A stretch of 64,000 nt of DNA from Cotesia glomerata. Taxonomy: Eukaryota > Arthropoda > Insecta > Hymenoptera > Braconidae. This document shows, one piece after another, positions 21,901 through 31,739 of this stretch. How positions within the stretch are numbered: position 1 is the stretch's first letter; the number at the start of each line of letters is the position of its first letter. A model generated the notes under the pieces. The model did not search any database, had not been told where the DNA came from, and worked only from the letters and a program-made list of their open reading frames with translations. The stretch covers positions 12,160,142-12,224,141 of the forward strand of contig NC_058164.1 of NCBI RefSeq assembly GCF_020080835.1, read 5' to 3'. Made by a program: the position numbers and the translations under genes.

Positions 21901-24087
21901 GTTCTGTAGTTACTATTATTGCACGCCTCATAGCGCGAAGCGCGTGAGGTTGTGCTTTATACTCGACTCGTCAAGATCAAGCAATTTTGTGATCTTTAAA
22001 TGCCTCTATCACAACCATATTACACTCATTCAATAATATAAGTAGATGTACACCGAAAAACACTTAAATTAAACCATCTTTTACTTTCTAAAATCATTTC
22101 ATGTTGCTATTTTGAAAAAAATTTTACATGGACGTCCGGATGTCACCCCATTTTGGATGTACCAAGGATTACTCCCGAACAAATTGATATTTCAAGACCG
22201 GACCTTTTTTATTAGTTTAAGAATTCGATGAACTGGGCCCGTATTTCATATCAGTGGCCTAGCTTATGTATTTTTTTTTTTTTTTAATGAATTTTTATTA
22301 AAATTCACGGATACAACCGTACAAAGCCAAACGAACTTTTCTTATTTGTCACGTGAAAACTATGGCGCCACTTGATCAAGCTAGATTTTTTTAGACTGCG
22401 TGCGCATATGACAAGAAAAAAGGGCGCCGATATTTAAAAAAAAATAAAAAATACCCTGTAAGAAATTACTTAATTATAATTTTTTTTTTAATTAATTACA
22501 CAATTAATTTTTTTCTTAAAAAATGATTGAGCGTTATGAGGCGTGCACTTTTGGATATTTCAAACTTTTTTATTTCAATATGCTTTTTATCCATAATTTT
22601 TTTCGTTTAAATTATGAAAACCATGTTTTAATCGAAATCACGATTTTTAGGCGAGAGTAGAGCATACCTGCGCGCTTCGCGCTTAAGGCATGCAATTTTC
22701 AATTTAACAATATTAAAATTATTTTAATTATAATTTTCATGCGATACGAATGATATAAGCAGTTAATTTCCAAAAATTTCATCCTTTGTAAAGAAGAATA
22801 TTTATAATTAGAAGAAATTCGACTTAAAAAGAATGAGTATGATTATATCAGAAGCTCCAAAATTTTTTGAAATATATAAATTATATACATATTGTAATAA
22901 TAAATTTAAAAAATGCAGATTTTTAATATTCTTCCTACACATTTTTTGAGATCATTTATCATTAATTTTTAAATAACTTGAAAAATTTTTTTAATTAGCT
23001 ATCTGCTAATTTTACACTTATTTAAATAGATTTTCCAAATTATCTACAGATAAGGTAGAAGCCCCAATATATGATCATATACTGGTACATGATCATATAC
23101 TGGGGCTTTTACCTTATAGAAAAATAGTTTAGTATTCATAAACGTGAAAAAAATTATTGTCTTTATTATAACTTTATTAAAAAAATAATAAATTACTTAC
23201 GGTACTTAATGAAATAGCGGTAGCCTGCGCAGCAATATTGGTTGCTTTTCGAGCATGTTTAAAACCTTCAGTCCCGCAACTTTTAAACATCTTTAGTGTA
23301 CCTGTTAGGTTAAAATGTTACTTATACATCCTCTGAATAAATAAATAATCTTTTAATTATTAATAAAGATAATTGAACGCACCCTTATAATCTGTTAAAC
23401 ACATCATAGTGTTGTTCGGAGAGCACTTGATGTTAACAATAGGAATCTCTTTATAAGGTATGCCATTGAAAAGTGTGTTAGGTGTATTCATATCAGGAAA
23501 CAATCGCTGTCTATTAAACAATTAAGTATTTATAAGTTACTGTTACATTGAAAAATTATAGTAGAGTATTGTACAGCCTCAAATATTGTAATTAATTTTT
23601 TAATTATAAGTAGAGAGAATGATACTGAGATCAATAAATCAACAAATATTGGACAATTTTTGAAATTTCTACAGCAATTCAGTTATGATAACAAAAAAAT
23701 ATGTTTAAAAATTCGCACTTATAATTTTTATAAATTTCTTTAAGTGGAACTTTTTGACTTAATTTTTCTCATGATAATTTGATTGTTATAAGAATCTAAA
23801 AAATTATAAGATTTCTTTTAATTTCGATGTCATAGAAAAATAATTAAGTAAACTTACCGCTTAGCTATGTTATCAATACCTATTGTAAATTCTCCCTCAC
23901 TTCCATCATCTTTTTTCATAACACCTTCTCGTTTTCTCCTCTGATCAATTCCGGATAGAGAAGAGGTTATATGTAACAATCTAGTGCATATTAAGTTATT
24001 GGAAGATTGTAAAATACCGGTTAACAATTGCGAGGACTTCTGATCCAAAACAGATATTTTTAATGATCTTAATATTGTTTTCAACAT
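18972..24087 (-). CDS. mRpS11: Mitochondrial small ribosomal subunit protein uS11m (mRpS11), 5 exons, 210 aa
   Basis: Minus-strand exons: 24087-23858, 23510-23383, 23301-23201, 19203-19138, 19079-18972. They total 633 bases and all are GT/AG with compatible phases (2, 1, 0, 0). The N-terminus (MLKTILRSLK onwards, no acidic residue before Asp15) looks like a mitochondrial targeting peptide. The mature part has the uS11 signature: NIKCSPNNTMMCLTD, then KSCGTEGFKHARKATNIAAQ, IRVRVRGLGPGR, AIKGLQMGGMDIVSITDNT, and a C-terminal PLRPRKAKRL. uS11m binds 12S rRNA in the platform of the 28S subunit. The length is close to mammalian MRPS11. Intron 3 (19204-23200) is swollen to 4 kb by nested transposons. 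Expression should depend on their clean splicing. Confidence 0.95.
19830..20416 (+). pseudogene. THAP-domain N-terminus of a P-like transposase
   Basis: Exon 1 is 19830-19894 (MVKLCYLCDRKASRADNISLH) and joins by GT/AG to 19975-20416. The THAP C2CH residues are present: Cys5, Cys8, Cys51 and His54 (CSRHF). FPKN follows the junction, and the closing AVPTLYL motif stands for the family's AVP.F. After the domain comes a low-complexity linker with no recognisable transposase core, then a stop at 20414-20416 beside the LTR-like insert. THAP domains bind DNA at transposon ends. This copy cannot encode a full transposase; it may be transcribed, but nothing here shows it. Confidence 0.8.
20417..20765 (+). 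mobile_element. Solo-LTR-like insertion inside the P-like element
   Basis: About 350 bp separates the two coding remnants. It has a GC-richer 5' half (TCTACACGCAGCCTAGCTGC onwards), AATAAA near 20698 with CTTAGATTCAGTT next to it, and ends TAATCCCAACA. The CTTAGATTCAGTT word also occurs at 36881. This resembles the U3-R-U5 layout of a long terminal repeat. The exact ends and a 4-5 bp target duplication could not be fixed (AGATA is one option), so it may be another sequence class. Confidence 0.45.
20809..21053 (+). pseudogene. C-terminal remnant of a P-like transposase
   Basis: Open from an acceptor-like TTTGTAG at 20802-20808 to the TAA at 21051-21053. It reads ..VTNEICRKIGLMFDNKEMND.., then RQKYNRLILFYNQ at the end. 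The closing basic R(Q/K)K..(L/I)IF.NQ form is typical of P-element/THAP9-like transposases. About 80 residues remain, and the RNase-H-like core is absent. It belongs to the same broken element as the THAP remnant. Confidence 0.6.
21922..22567. mobile_element. Element B (GCACGCCTCATAGCGC ends) nested in element A
   Basis: It begins TGCACGCCTCATAGCGCGAA and near its right end has GAGCGTTATGAGGCGTGCAC, an inverted match. It breaks element A between ACTATTAT and TTATTTCAATATG; the intact junction is seen at 41275-41285. It contains only AT-rich and short repeat-like DNA with no open frame of note. The end motif relates it to element A (CATGCCTTAAGCGC), so A and B may be sub-families. Confidence 0.55.
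23051..23116. mobile_element. Palindromic MITE, copy 2 (short form)
   Basis: A 65-bp version with only the outer parts of the palindrome (AAGGTAGAAGCCCCAATATA and TATACTGGGGCTTTTACCTT). The AAATACATGGAGTGATC centre is deleted. It lies in intron 3 of mRpS11, 84 bp from exon 3. Confidence 0.85.
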
Positions 24088-24429
24088 TTTTTAATTATCG
24101 AATAATTTGTAAAGAATATTACTCCACGGTGTTGTATAAACTACCACTAAAAAAAAAAAAAAAAAAAAAAACAGATTAAAAATATAAATGAATGCGCATG
24201 CGCTAAAAACTATATAGAGAATTTTCTTATCAACAGAGTAAACTGTACATAGCTACAGATGACGAAACTTGGCGCAATAGATTTTAATATTTAAATTTCT
24301 CACGAGCGCAAGAATACATCCAGCGAGGGTGCTCAGCTCTCTTGCCTAACCACTTTCTTATTTTGCTCGACCATAATTACATGCGGGACATAAGAAAAAA
24401 AAGCAATTGTCAAATACTTTATTATTACT
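24088..24429. other. 5' flank of mRpS11
   Basis: Upstream of the mRpS11 start codon. An A-run lies at 24150-24171, and a somewhat GC-richer patch at 24290-24350 could belong to the promoter. No TATA box is evident. Confidence 0.35.
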
Positions 24430-26470
24430 AATTAACTATGAGTGTGAATTCAGCCGACATCCGACAATTGAAAACTTTAACAATCGATATCTTCATGAAA
24501 ATATCGATTAGCACAATTTTTCAAAGTGATAATGGCGTTTATTTGAATTGTCTGTAAGAGCATTTTTTCGAAAATTTATTAAATTCGTTATTTGAGCTGC
24601 AATTTTGAAATTAAATTTTTGTTTGGAAATATTAGAAATATATATTCATCAAAATCGATGCAATTCAACTATTTTAAAGTTTTTTCCTTTATTTTCAAGA
24701 GCATTTTTTCATATTACTCCCGAAATGGCTAGAATCGATTTTAAGCTTTCACGACTAAAAAAATGATTAAAACAAAAAAAATAAAAAATGCTCTTGTAGA
24801 TTTGATCAAAATCTACAAGAGCATTTTTTTATTTTTATAACCTCTCGTGGTAATAATAATTTTTTTCTTATCCGAAAAATTTAAATTTTCACATATAAGC
24901 GTGCAAACACTCTCTAAAAATATAAAAATATGTAGATTTTGTTTATTTTTTGGAAACTCAAAAGAGCATTTTTGGAAAAAATTTTTTTTTTTTTATTTTA
25001 ACAAAAATATATCAAAAAATGATTTTTTTTTTCGGTCAATTACTTGTGTATGGAGACTAGACACAAATTGGAATTTTTTTTTTCTGAATATTTGCACGTT
25101 TCAAGCGAAACTATGTCAACTCCCGAAAAAAAATTTTTTTTTACTCCCTTACGGTACTCAATACCCACCATAGGAGCCATAAGAGATATAAAAAAGACAA
25201 ATTTTCCATGAAGTTAAAAAAATCGACAAACCCATAATTGTCCGGGAAGTAACCGTTTGGCTACCCCTAAGAATGAAAATTGACCACAATCAGAAAAAAA
25301 ATCTGAAAGTTTTTAGAGTTAAAACAGGTCGTTAGAAATCTGTTCATTTTTTAAAATGTGTAGTAGTCGTTTGCGTAATATAAAAGATCTCTGGTATGAA
25401 CGATAAATTTTAAAGATGTTTTTAGGACTTTTATGCCAATTTTCAGTCTCAGGGGTAAGCTAAACGGTTACTTCTGGGGCAATTAGGGGTCTGATGATTT
25501 TTTTCATTGGATAACGTAGATGTTTCGTGTCACAAAAAATTGCAAGCTCCAAACGATGATTTTGTAGAAATTTTGAGATTTTTTTTCTGATTGTGGTCAA
25601 TTTTCATTTAACGCGTAACCAAACGGTTACTTCCCGGACAATTATGGGTTTTTCGCTTTTTTTAATTCCTTTATAAAATTTCCTTAATTATATGTAAAAT
25701 TTGTCTTTGTTATATCTCTTATGGCTCCTATGGTGGGTATTGAGTACCGTAAGGGAGTAAAAAAAAATTTTTTTTCGGGAGTTGACATAGTTTTGCTTGA
25801 AACGTGCAAATATTCAGAAAAAAAAAATTCCAATTTGTGTCTAGTCTCCATACACAAGTATTTGACCGAAAAAAAAAATCATTTTTTGATATATTTTTGT
25901 TAAAATAAAAAAAAAAATTTTTTTCCAAAAATGCTCTTTTGAGTTTCCAAAAAATAAACAAAATCTACATATTTTTATATTTTTAGAGAGTGTTTGCACG
26001 CTTATATGTGAAAATTTAAATTTTTCGGATAAGAAAAAAATTATTATTACCACGAGAGGTTATAAAAATAAAAAAATGCTCTTGTAGATTTTGATCAAAT
26101 CTACAAGAGCATTTTTTATTTTTTTTGTTTTAACCATTTTTTTAGTTGTGAAAGCTTAAAATCGATTCTAGCCATTTCGGGAGTAATATGAAAAAATGCT
26201 CTTGAAAATAAAGGAAAAAACTTTAAAATAGTTGAATTTCATCGATTTTGATGAATATATATTTCTAATATTTCCAAACAAAAATTTAATTTCAAAATTG
26301 CAGCTCAAATAACGAATTTAATAAATTTTCGAAAAAATGCTCTTACAGACAATTCAAATACACGCCATTATCACTTTGAAAAATTGTGCTAATCGATATT
26401 TTCATGAAGATATCGATTGTTAAAGTTTTCAATTGTCGGATGTCGGCTGAATTAACACTCATAATTAATT
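24430..26470. mobile_element. Giant foldback element, 2.04 kb with arms of about 0.88 kb
   Basis: Left arm 24430-25304 and right arm 25576-26470 are near-perfect reverse complements over their whole length. The outer ends are TATGAGTGTGAATTCAGCCG and CGGCTGAATTAACACTCATA. The inner ends are CCACAATCAGAAAAAAAATC and GATTTTTTTTCTGATTGTGG. The loop is about 271 bp. Within each arm the motif AAGAGCATTTTT recurs at roughly 35-145-bp spacing (left arm: 24556, 24697, 24783 inverted, 24817, 24962). No coding capacity; the paired open frames at 24847 and 25721-26053 are mirror images. Transcripts would fold into a very long hairpin. Confidence 0.9.
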
Positions 26471-26529
26471 TTAATTGTAACCAACGCTTTTGATGACAGC
26501 TGTCATAAAAATTGCATAAAAAATTACAT

Positions 26530-26674
26530 AAGGTAAAAGCCCCAATAGATGATCATGTACCACTGTATGATTATTCCATGTATTCGTATATCTATATTTG
26601 TGAATATAGATACACAAATGCATGGAGTGATCATATACTGGTACATGATCATCTATTGGGGCTTTTACTTTACT
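26530..26674. mobile_element. Palindromic MITE, copy 3
   Basis: A full-length copy beginning AAGGTAAAAGCCCCAATAGA and ending with the complement GGGGCTTTTACTTTA. It lies about 60 bp from the giant foldback element and 113 bp before the CCCGAC-ended element. Confidence 0.85.
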
Positions 26675-26787
26675 AACTTTTTCTCCAAATAAAATTTATT
26701 AAATTCTTTTATTTTAGTTGCAATAACTTCATTTGGTTGTTTCTGCTTATGCTCTCGAGATTTTTCTACTATTATTTCCTGCTCTTC

Positions 26788-28236
26788 CCGACCAGAAATT
26801 TAAATTCGGCGGTGGTTCGTTTCGAATTAGGCATGCCGAATTCCAAGTTCGCGCCGAACCAGGAAGCTAAAGTTGGCCCACGTCCCGGAAGTAACGCAGT
26901 CGCGAGTTTGGGCCTAACTTGGCTTCCGACTTAGGCGGTGGTTTGGAAACCACACTTGCTGGTGACTATCCAAGCCTCATTCGGTCCGAATTTGGCTACC
27001 TAACTAGGCAGCAATTCAGAAACTAAATTCGCACGGAAGAATCCAAATTGAATCCTTTTTTTGTTTTTAGCTATTTTTATTATAAAGCAAAAATTAATAA
27101 TAATGAATGCTTATTTTTTTTAATTTACTTTTTAAATTTTAAATATAAATATCGACTTTAGGACAAAATTTTTTAAATATTAAGTAAACAAAAAAAAATT
27201 TTTTTTTTTTTTTATTTAGTATTACTTTTTTTTTATATTTTCGGTCATTTTTTTCGCTTTTTAGGGTTTTTCTTACTATGAAGAAGTTTTTTTTGATTGG
27301 TCGATTTTATGGGTCAAGGGGGGAGGAGATGATGGAGTTAGATACATTAGTCACACACAACACTTAAATTTACCTCACACTCGCCTTAAGAATAATTATA
27401 AATAATAATTATTAATTATTAAAAATTTTACATGTCGAACGCGAAACTCGAACACTGGACCCGACGCACGAGAGCCCTATACCATACCGCGACGCTACGC
27501 CGATGATGAGCGACCTCTTGCCTCAAGATACTTATAAGCCCGACACTTCGGCAAACATTCGGTTACCGTTGCAACGGTCGAGTTAGGAATTCCGATATTA
27601 TACCTAAGTGAGGACTTGCCACAGACTTACCTAGTCAAGTTTCATTTTGATAGACCAAGCTTCAGAATACAGGTTGCCGTTATTTCATAACAGTTTGGCA
27701 ATCCATGACATACCGAACTTAGGCATTTCCACTGTTTTGCCTAAAGAAGCTCGACCGTGGTATGCCAAGTTTCGGTAAACCTTTGGTTACCGTTATTTCA
27801 TAACAGTTTGGCAACCCATGAAATGCCGAACTTAGGCATTGCCATAGGTTTTCCGAAGTGAGTCCGAACTTGGTGAACCAAACTTCGGTAAGCCTTTGGT
27901 TACTGTTATTTCATAACAGTTTGGCAATCCATGATATACCGAACTTAGGCATTTCCACAGGTTTGCCTAAATGAGCCCGAGCTTGGTGAACCAAACTTCG
28001 GTAAACCTTTAGTTACCGTTATTTTGTACTAATTAGGCAATCCATTATATACCGAACTTAGGCAGTGCCAAACTATTACGAGATTAGATCGAATGTGGAA
28101 TTCTTTTGGCATACCAATGTTCGGCTTGCCTAATTTAAAATAAATAAGATCCGAATTGGGCTAGCCTAAATTCGGAAAGCCAACTTCGCCCCGAACTGAT
28201 TTTTCGGCATACCTCACTAAAATTCTAGTCGGGTTC
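26788..28236. mobile_element. 1.45-kb element with CCCGAC ends and internal about 120-bp tandem repeats
   Basis: The left end CCCGACCAGAAATTTAA and right end TAAAATTCTAGTCGGG are inverted. The body is much GC-richer than its flanks near both ends. From about 27540 to 28085 it is a tandem array of roughly 120-bp units around GGTTACCGTTATTTCATAAC, then AGTTTGGCAATCCATGA and CCGAACTTAGGCAT. The motifs GCCGAACT/AGTTCGGC and GGCATACC recur throughout. Open frames are short and not supported. It is a non-autonomous element of unknown superfamily. Confidence 0.7.
27426..27510 (-). repeat. tRNA-like (Pol III promoter-like) segment inside the CCCGAC element
   Basis: On the minus strand, TAGCGTCGCGGTATGG resembles an A-box. 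About 40 bases later, GTGTTCGAGTTTC resembles a B-box. No complete cloverleaf could be folded by eye. It may be a tRNA-derived SINE head captured by the element. Confidence 0.35.
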
Positions 28237-29339
28237 ATCGTAATAAAAATTACTAATGCATACTGGTTTTTTATCTTTTTAGTAAGTCCATACTCATAAT
28301 TATTCCAAAATAAATTTAGTTATTGCACAAATGATGATGCTAAAATTAGCCGACGTTCAACAATTTTTCAAATCTTCCACATGTGAACTTTTTTTTTTAT
28401 TTTTTTGTAATAATTTTTTCAATAAAAAAAATTATAAAAATTTTCAGATTACAGCTAATTTAATTTTCATGTACCAATGAAATAATGTGTAGATCATATT
28501 CAATATCAATGATTTTTATATGATCACCACTGTAATTGATGACTTTGTTTCAATTAATTATATTTTTAGATGGTATTTATTAGTCTACATCATAATCACA
28601 ACGTACATATTTTTATATATCGATGTACTCCAAAAAAGTGCATCGCCTGTCCAGATGTAACCCATTCTAAAATTGTTTTCTTTGTTTCAAACTCGTTTAG
28701 TTGACCCTGCATTTTCGAATTATTTGCTTCTTATGTAATAATTCACCAAGTTAATAAACTGATCACTTATTTATTGAAAGCTTTGTAAAATAGTAAATAA
28801 AAAACTGGTTTCATCAATTCAAATAGATTTAAATTCAATTATTTTAAACCTGAATCAAAGTTTAAGCGTTTTAAATTCAATAATTCATTAAAAAGTGTTT
28901 TGAAATATATAATGAATGTGAAAAACAGTGAACACTTTTTTCTTTATTTAAAACTTATTTGAACAATGATAAATTACGTTTACTAAAAATTAGACCAGTA
29001 AAATAAATAAATTACAATTATACTTATTTCTGATGGTAAATTTTTCAATAATAGACGAATGAGCAAATAAGATAAAAAGCACTAAAAAATTCGTCGTTAC
29101 TATCTTGATTGATGAATTAAGAGGAAATTACAGACAGCTACGTGTTTATGTAATAAATTATTATTTCTACAACTAAAAACAGTAATCAAATCTAAATCAG
29201 TTTTTAAATAAATAAAACATCAGTAAAATTCAGGGACATATTAATTTTTCTTTCTGTCAATAGAGAATTTGGTTTTAAAAAGTAAATAATATCAGCCTCA
29301 GTTTAGGTATATTTTGATGAATAACAAAAAATAATTATA
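28237..29339. other. AT-rich DNA without recognisable features
   Basis: No gene, inverted repeat or tandem array was recognised. Confidence 0.4.
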
Positions 29340-29995
29340 ACTACAATGATATAAAAAGTTTAGAAAATCCAAATGAGCATGCCTTAAGCGCTCATGTCAT
29401 ACATGAATTATTTAGATCATAACAAAAATTATTTGTTTTTAAATTGAATTTTCCCGCGAGTAGTATTATCCCCTCTGTAGGTCGAGCTAAAGAAAAATTT
29501 TAACAGATGATAAAACAGTTAGTAATTATACCATCAGGTATGTATAGTTTCTGCTTGTTTATAGTCCCTGATAGCCAAGTCGGTCGCAACTTTCCGTCGA
29601 TTTACTGCCGCAACTTGTCACCAAGTTGGCAGCAAGTCTTGGAAATGAACTCGGTTGTTCACCAAGTTGTCGGCAAAAATTGCTTTCGAAACTCTTTCGC
29701 ACCAAGTTGACGACAAGTTTCTCAAGAAATTTGGCGACATATTGCGGCAGTAGATTGGTCTTGTTTTTCCCAGAAACTTGTAGCCAACTTGACGCCAACA
29801 GTTATAAATTCGGAAGTTGACCGCAAGTTGTCGCTAAGTTGGTGGCAACTATATGACACCAACTTGGTTGGTCTGAAACTGTGGCTATCAGGGGTTATTT
29901 CAATTCTGTTTATGAAAAATAATATATATATGGCTGCCGAAATCGCAGAAAAGGTCACCGAACTGACAATCGAAAAAAATTAATGACCCTGAAGT
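29340..29995. mobile_element. Element A, second copy, interrupted
   Basis: 29350-29564 matches 19335-19533, and 29894-29985 matches 21574-21662. Between them sits an unrelated 330-bp insert. The right part continues only to GACAATCGAAAAAAATTAAT and is then replaced by GACCCTGAAGTTAGCACATA. That word also borders the third copy at 41006-41026 in inverted form. Confidence 0.65.
29565..29893. mobile_element. 330-bp element with CCCTGATAGCC ends
   Basis: The ends are inverted: CCCTGATAGCCA on the left and TGGCTATCAGGG on the right. The interior is built from degenerate copies of CAAGTTGGC.(G/A)CAA in both orientations and is GC-richer than the surroundings. The target sequence TTTATAGTTATTTC shows no clear duplication. 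Overlapping open frames in all directions are by-products of the internal repeats. Confidence 0.65.
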
Positions 29996-30031
29996 TAGCA
30001 CATAGCTGTGATGTCATATCACGGTTTAGTT

Positions 30032-30559
30032 AAATCCGAACAAAAACAGTTTCACTGTAAAAAATTGCGCCAAGTCCACGTTCATAAAACTCATCTCAAT
30101 AACATTCGCACTTTAGAAAAAAAATAATACGCGTTTCAATAATTTTTATTCTTTACAAAAAAATGTGAAATACAAAAAAAATACCAAGAAACCGTCATCA
30201 TGTTGAAAAAATTGAAAAAAAATTTGTTGAAAATTTAAAAATTAAAGAAAAAAATTTTTATCGTACTTGGCGCGCGTCATTGAGTAACCCAAATTTTTTC
30301 GGACGAATCACAACTCGAGAAAAAACAATTTTGCCTGAATATACTTATACATATATATATATATCGATATAATTATGTATAGTTATATGTAACAATAACT
30401 TATATATGTGTATATGGGTTATTATAAGTCAGGCTGATCAGATTATATATGATTTTGTATATAAATATACATAGACTGACATTAATCAAGTATGTACTTA
30501 GGTTCAATTTTATATAAGTCGACATTTGGTTGTAAATACTTATATATAGGTATATATAA

Positions 30560-30652
<93 letters not shown>

Positions 30653-31249
30653 CATATATAATTGCGTAGGAAATTATATATAATCGTATATAGTTATATA
30701 TGATTATATGTGATGATATGGCAAAGTCATTTTTCCTAATAAGCCATTTCTCAATGCCTTTTTTAATTATTGCATGAACATAAGTTCTATCTTTCCGCGG
30801 GAATATTCAAAACAAATAACTTTAGAATAACTTAAGCATGCGCTTAAGGCCTGCACGTTTGGTTTTACCTAACTTTTTTAAAACTTTCATGAAGTAATAA
30901 TTCATTAATTATATTTATGCATTTTATAGGTTAACCTACTTATAAATTTCTATACATTAAAAGAATGTTCATTAATCCTGAAAAAATTTGGGTTACTCAA
31001 TGACGCGCGCCAAGTACGATAAAAATTTTTTTCTTTAATTTTTAAATTTTCAACAAATTTTTTTTCAATTTTTTCAACATGATGACGGTTTCTTGGTATT
31101 TTTTTTGTATTTCACATTTTTTTGTAAAGAATAAAAATTATTGAAACGCGTATTATTTTTTTTCTAAAGTGCGAATGTTATTGAGATGAGTTTTATGAAC
31201 GTGGACTTGGCGCAATTTTTTACAGTGAAACTGTTTTTGTTCGGATTTC
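30032..31249. mobile_element. Foldback element with 270-bp arms
   Basis: Left arm 30032-30301 (from AAATCCGAACAAAAACAGTT) and right arm 30980-31249 (ending AACTGTTTTTGTTCGGATTT) are almost perfect complements, including GTACTTGGCGCGCGTCATTG against its inverse. The loop of about 680 bp holds a long (TA)n run and, at 30828-30870, an AAGCATGCGCTTAAGGCCTG block like the ends of element A. No coding capacity. Confidence 0.88.
30557..30650. repeat. (TA)n microsatellite
   Basis: An alternating TA run of about 93 bp within the loop of the 30032-31249 foldback element. Related TATATAAGTATATA words lie on both sides. The Ile/Tyr open frame across it is an artefact. Confidence 0.95.
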
Positions 31250-31739
31250 ATATCTTTTTGTTAAGTAACCTTTTTTGCTCGCTTTATAGTGATTTCATAT
31301 TTTTTAGTTAAGTATCCTTCTTTCCTCACCTCATAGTGAAAAAAGTATTCAGTAGTGATCTATTCTCACCTTACCAAAATCAAGCAATTGTCTAGAACAC
31401 AAATTTCTTTATTTTGTTCATATTGCACTTATGTATATAAGTGTTCTAGATCATATGATCCGCTATCGTTACATCAACGACATTATATGCGCATACAATT
31501 AAATCCATGTCATAAAATCATTTCAACACTATAGCCCTGTCATTATATTGCATGCTTAAGCGCGATCGCGCAAAGGCATATTTCTAATGAGGCCTAAAAG
31601 TCAAGTTTCCTATCTCGTCAAGTATAATTGTATTTTTAATTAAAAACACTGCTTGGTATAGTAATTATCAATTGTAGTGAAAAAACCCGTTCTTTAAAAT
31701 TTATAGTGGAAATAACTAGGAAAATATGATGGTATAGTC
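31250..31739. other. AT-rich DNA with short repeat ends
   Basis: At 31550-31590, GCATGCTTAAGCGCGATCGC, followed by AAAGGCATA, again resembles the element A terminus. TTTTTTAGTTAAGTA.CCTT is duplicated near 31254 and 31300. No gene. Confidence 0.4.

Larger units (their letters stand above)
19335..22694. mobile_element. Composite host element A (CATGCCTTAAGCGC ends) with nested insertions
   Basis: The left end carries CCAAATGAGCATGCCTTAAG followed by CGC near 19345-19367. The right end carries GCGCTTAAGGCATGCAA near 22679-22695, so the tips are inverted repeats. Element A sequence is seen at 19335-19533, 21574-21921 and 22568-22694. Between these blocks lie a P-like element (19534-21573) and another small element (21922-22567). 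Copies of A lie at 29350-29990 (left part plus centre) and 41026-41402 (right part, uninterrupted), which define the undisturbed order. No transposase of its own was found. Confidence 0.65.

Noticed and set aside
24847..26053. Mirrored open frames of 60-108 codons in the giant foldback element
   Set aside because: They are the same sequence read on opposite strands of the two arms, rich in Phe/Lys from A and T runs. No domain, start context or splice pattern supports a gene.
29507..29983. Five overlapping short open frames on both strands
   Set aside because: They arise from the palindromic, GC-richer repeats of the CCCTGATAGCC element.
30492..30683. Tyr/Ile-repeat open frame
   Set aside because: Translation of a (TA)n microsatellite.
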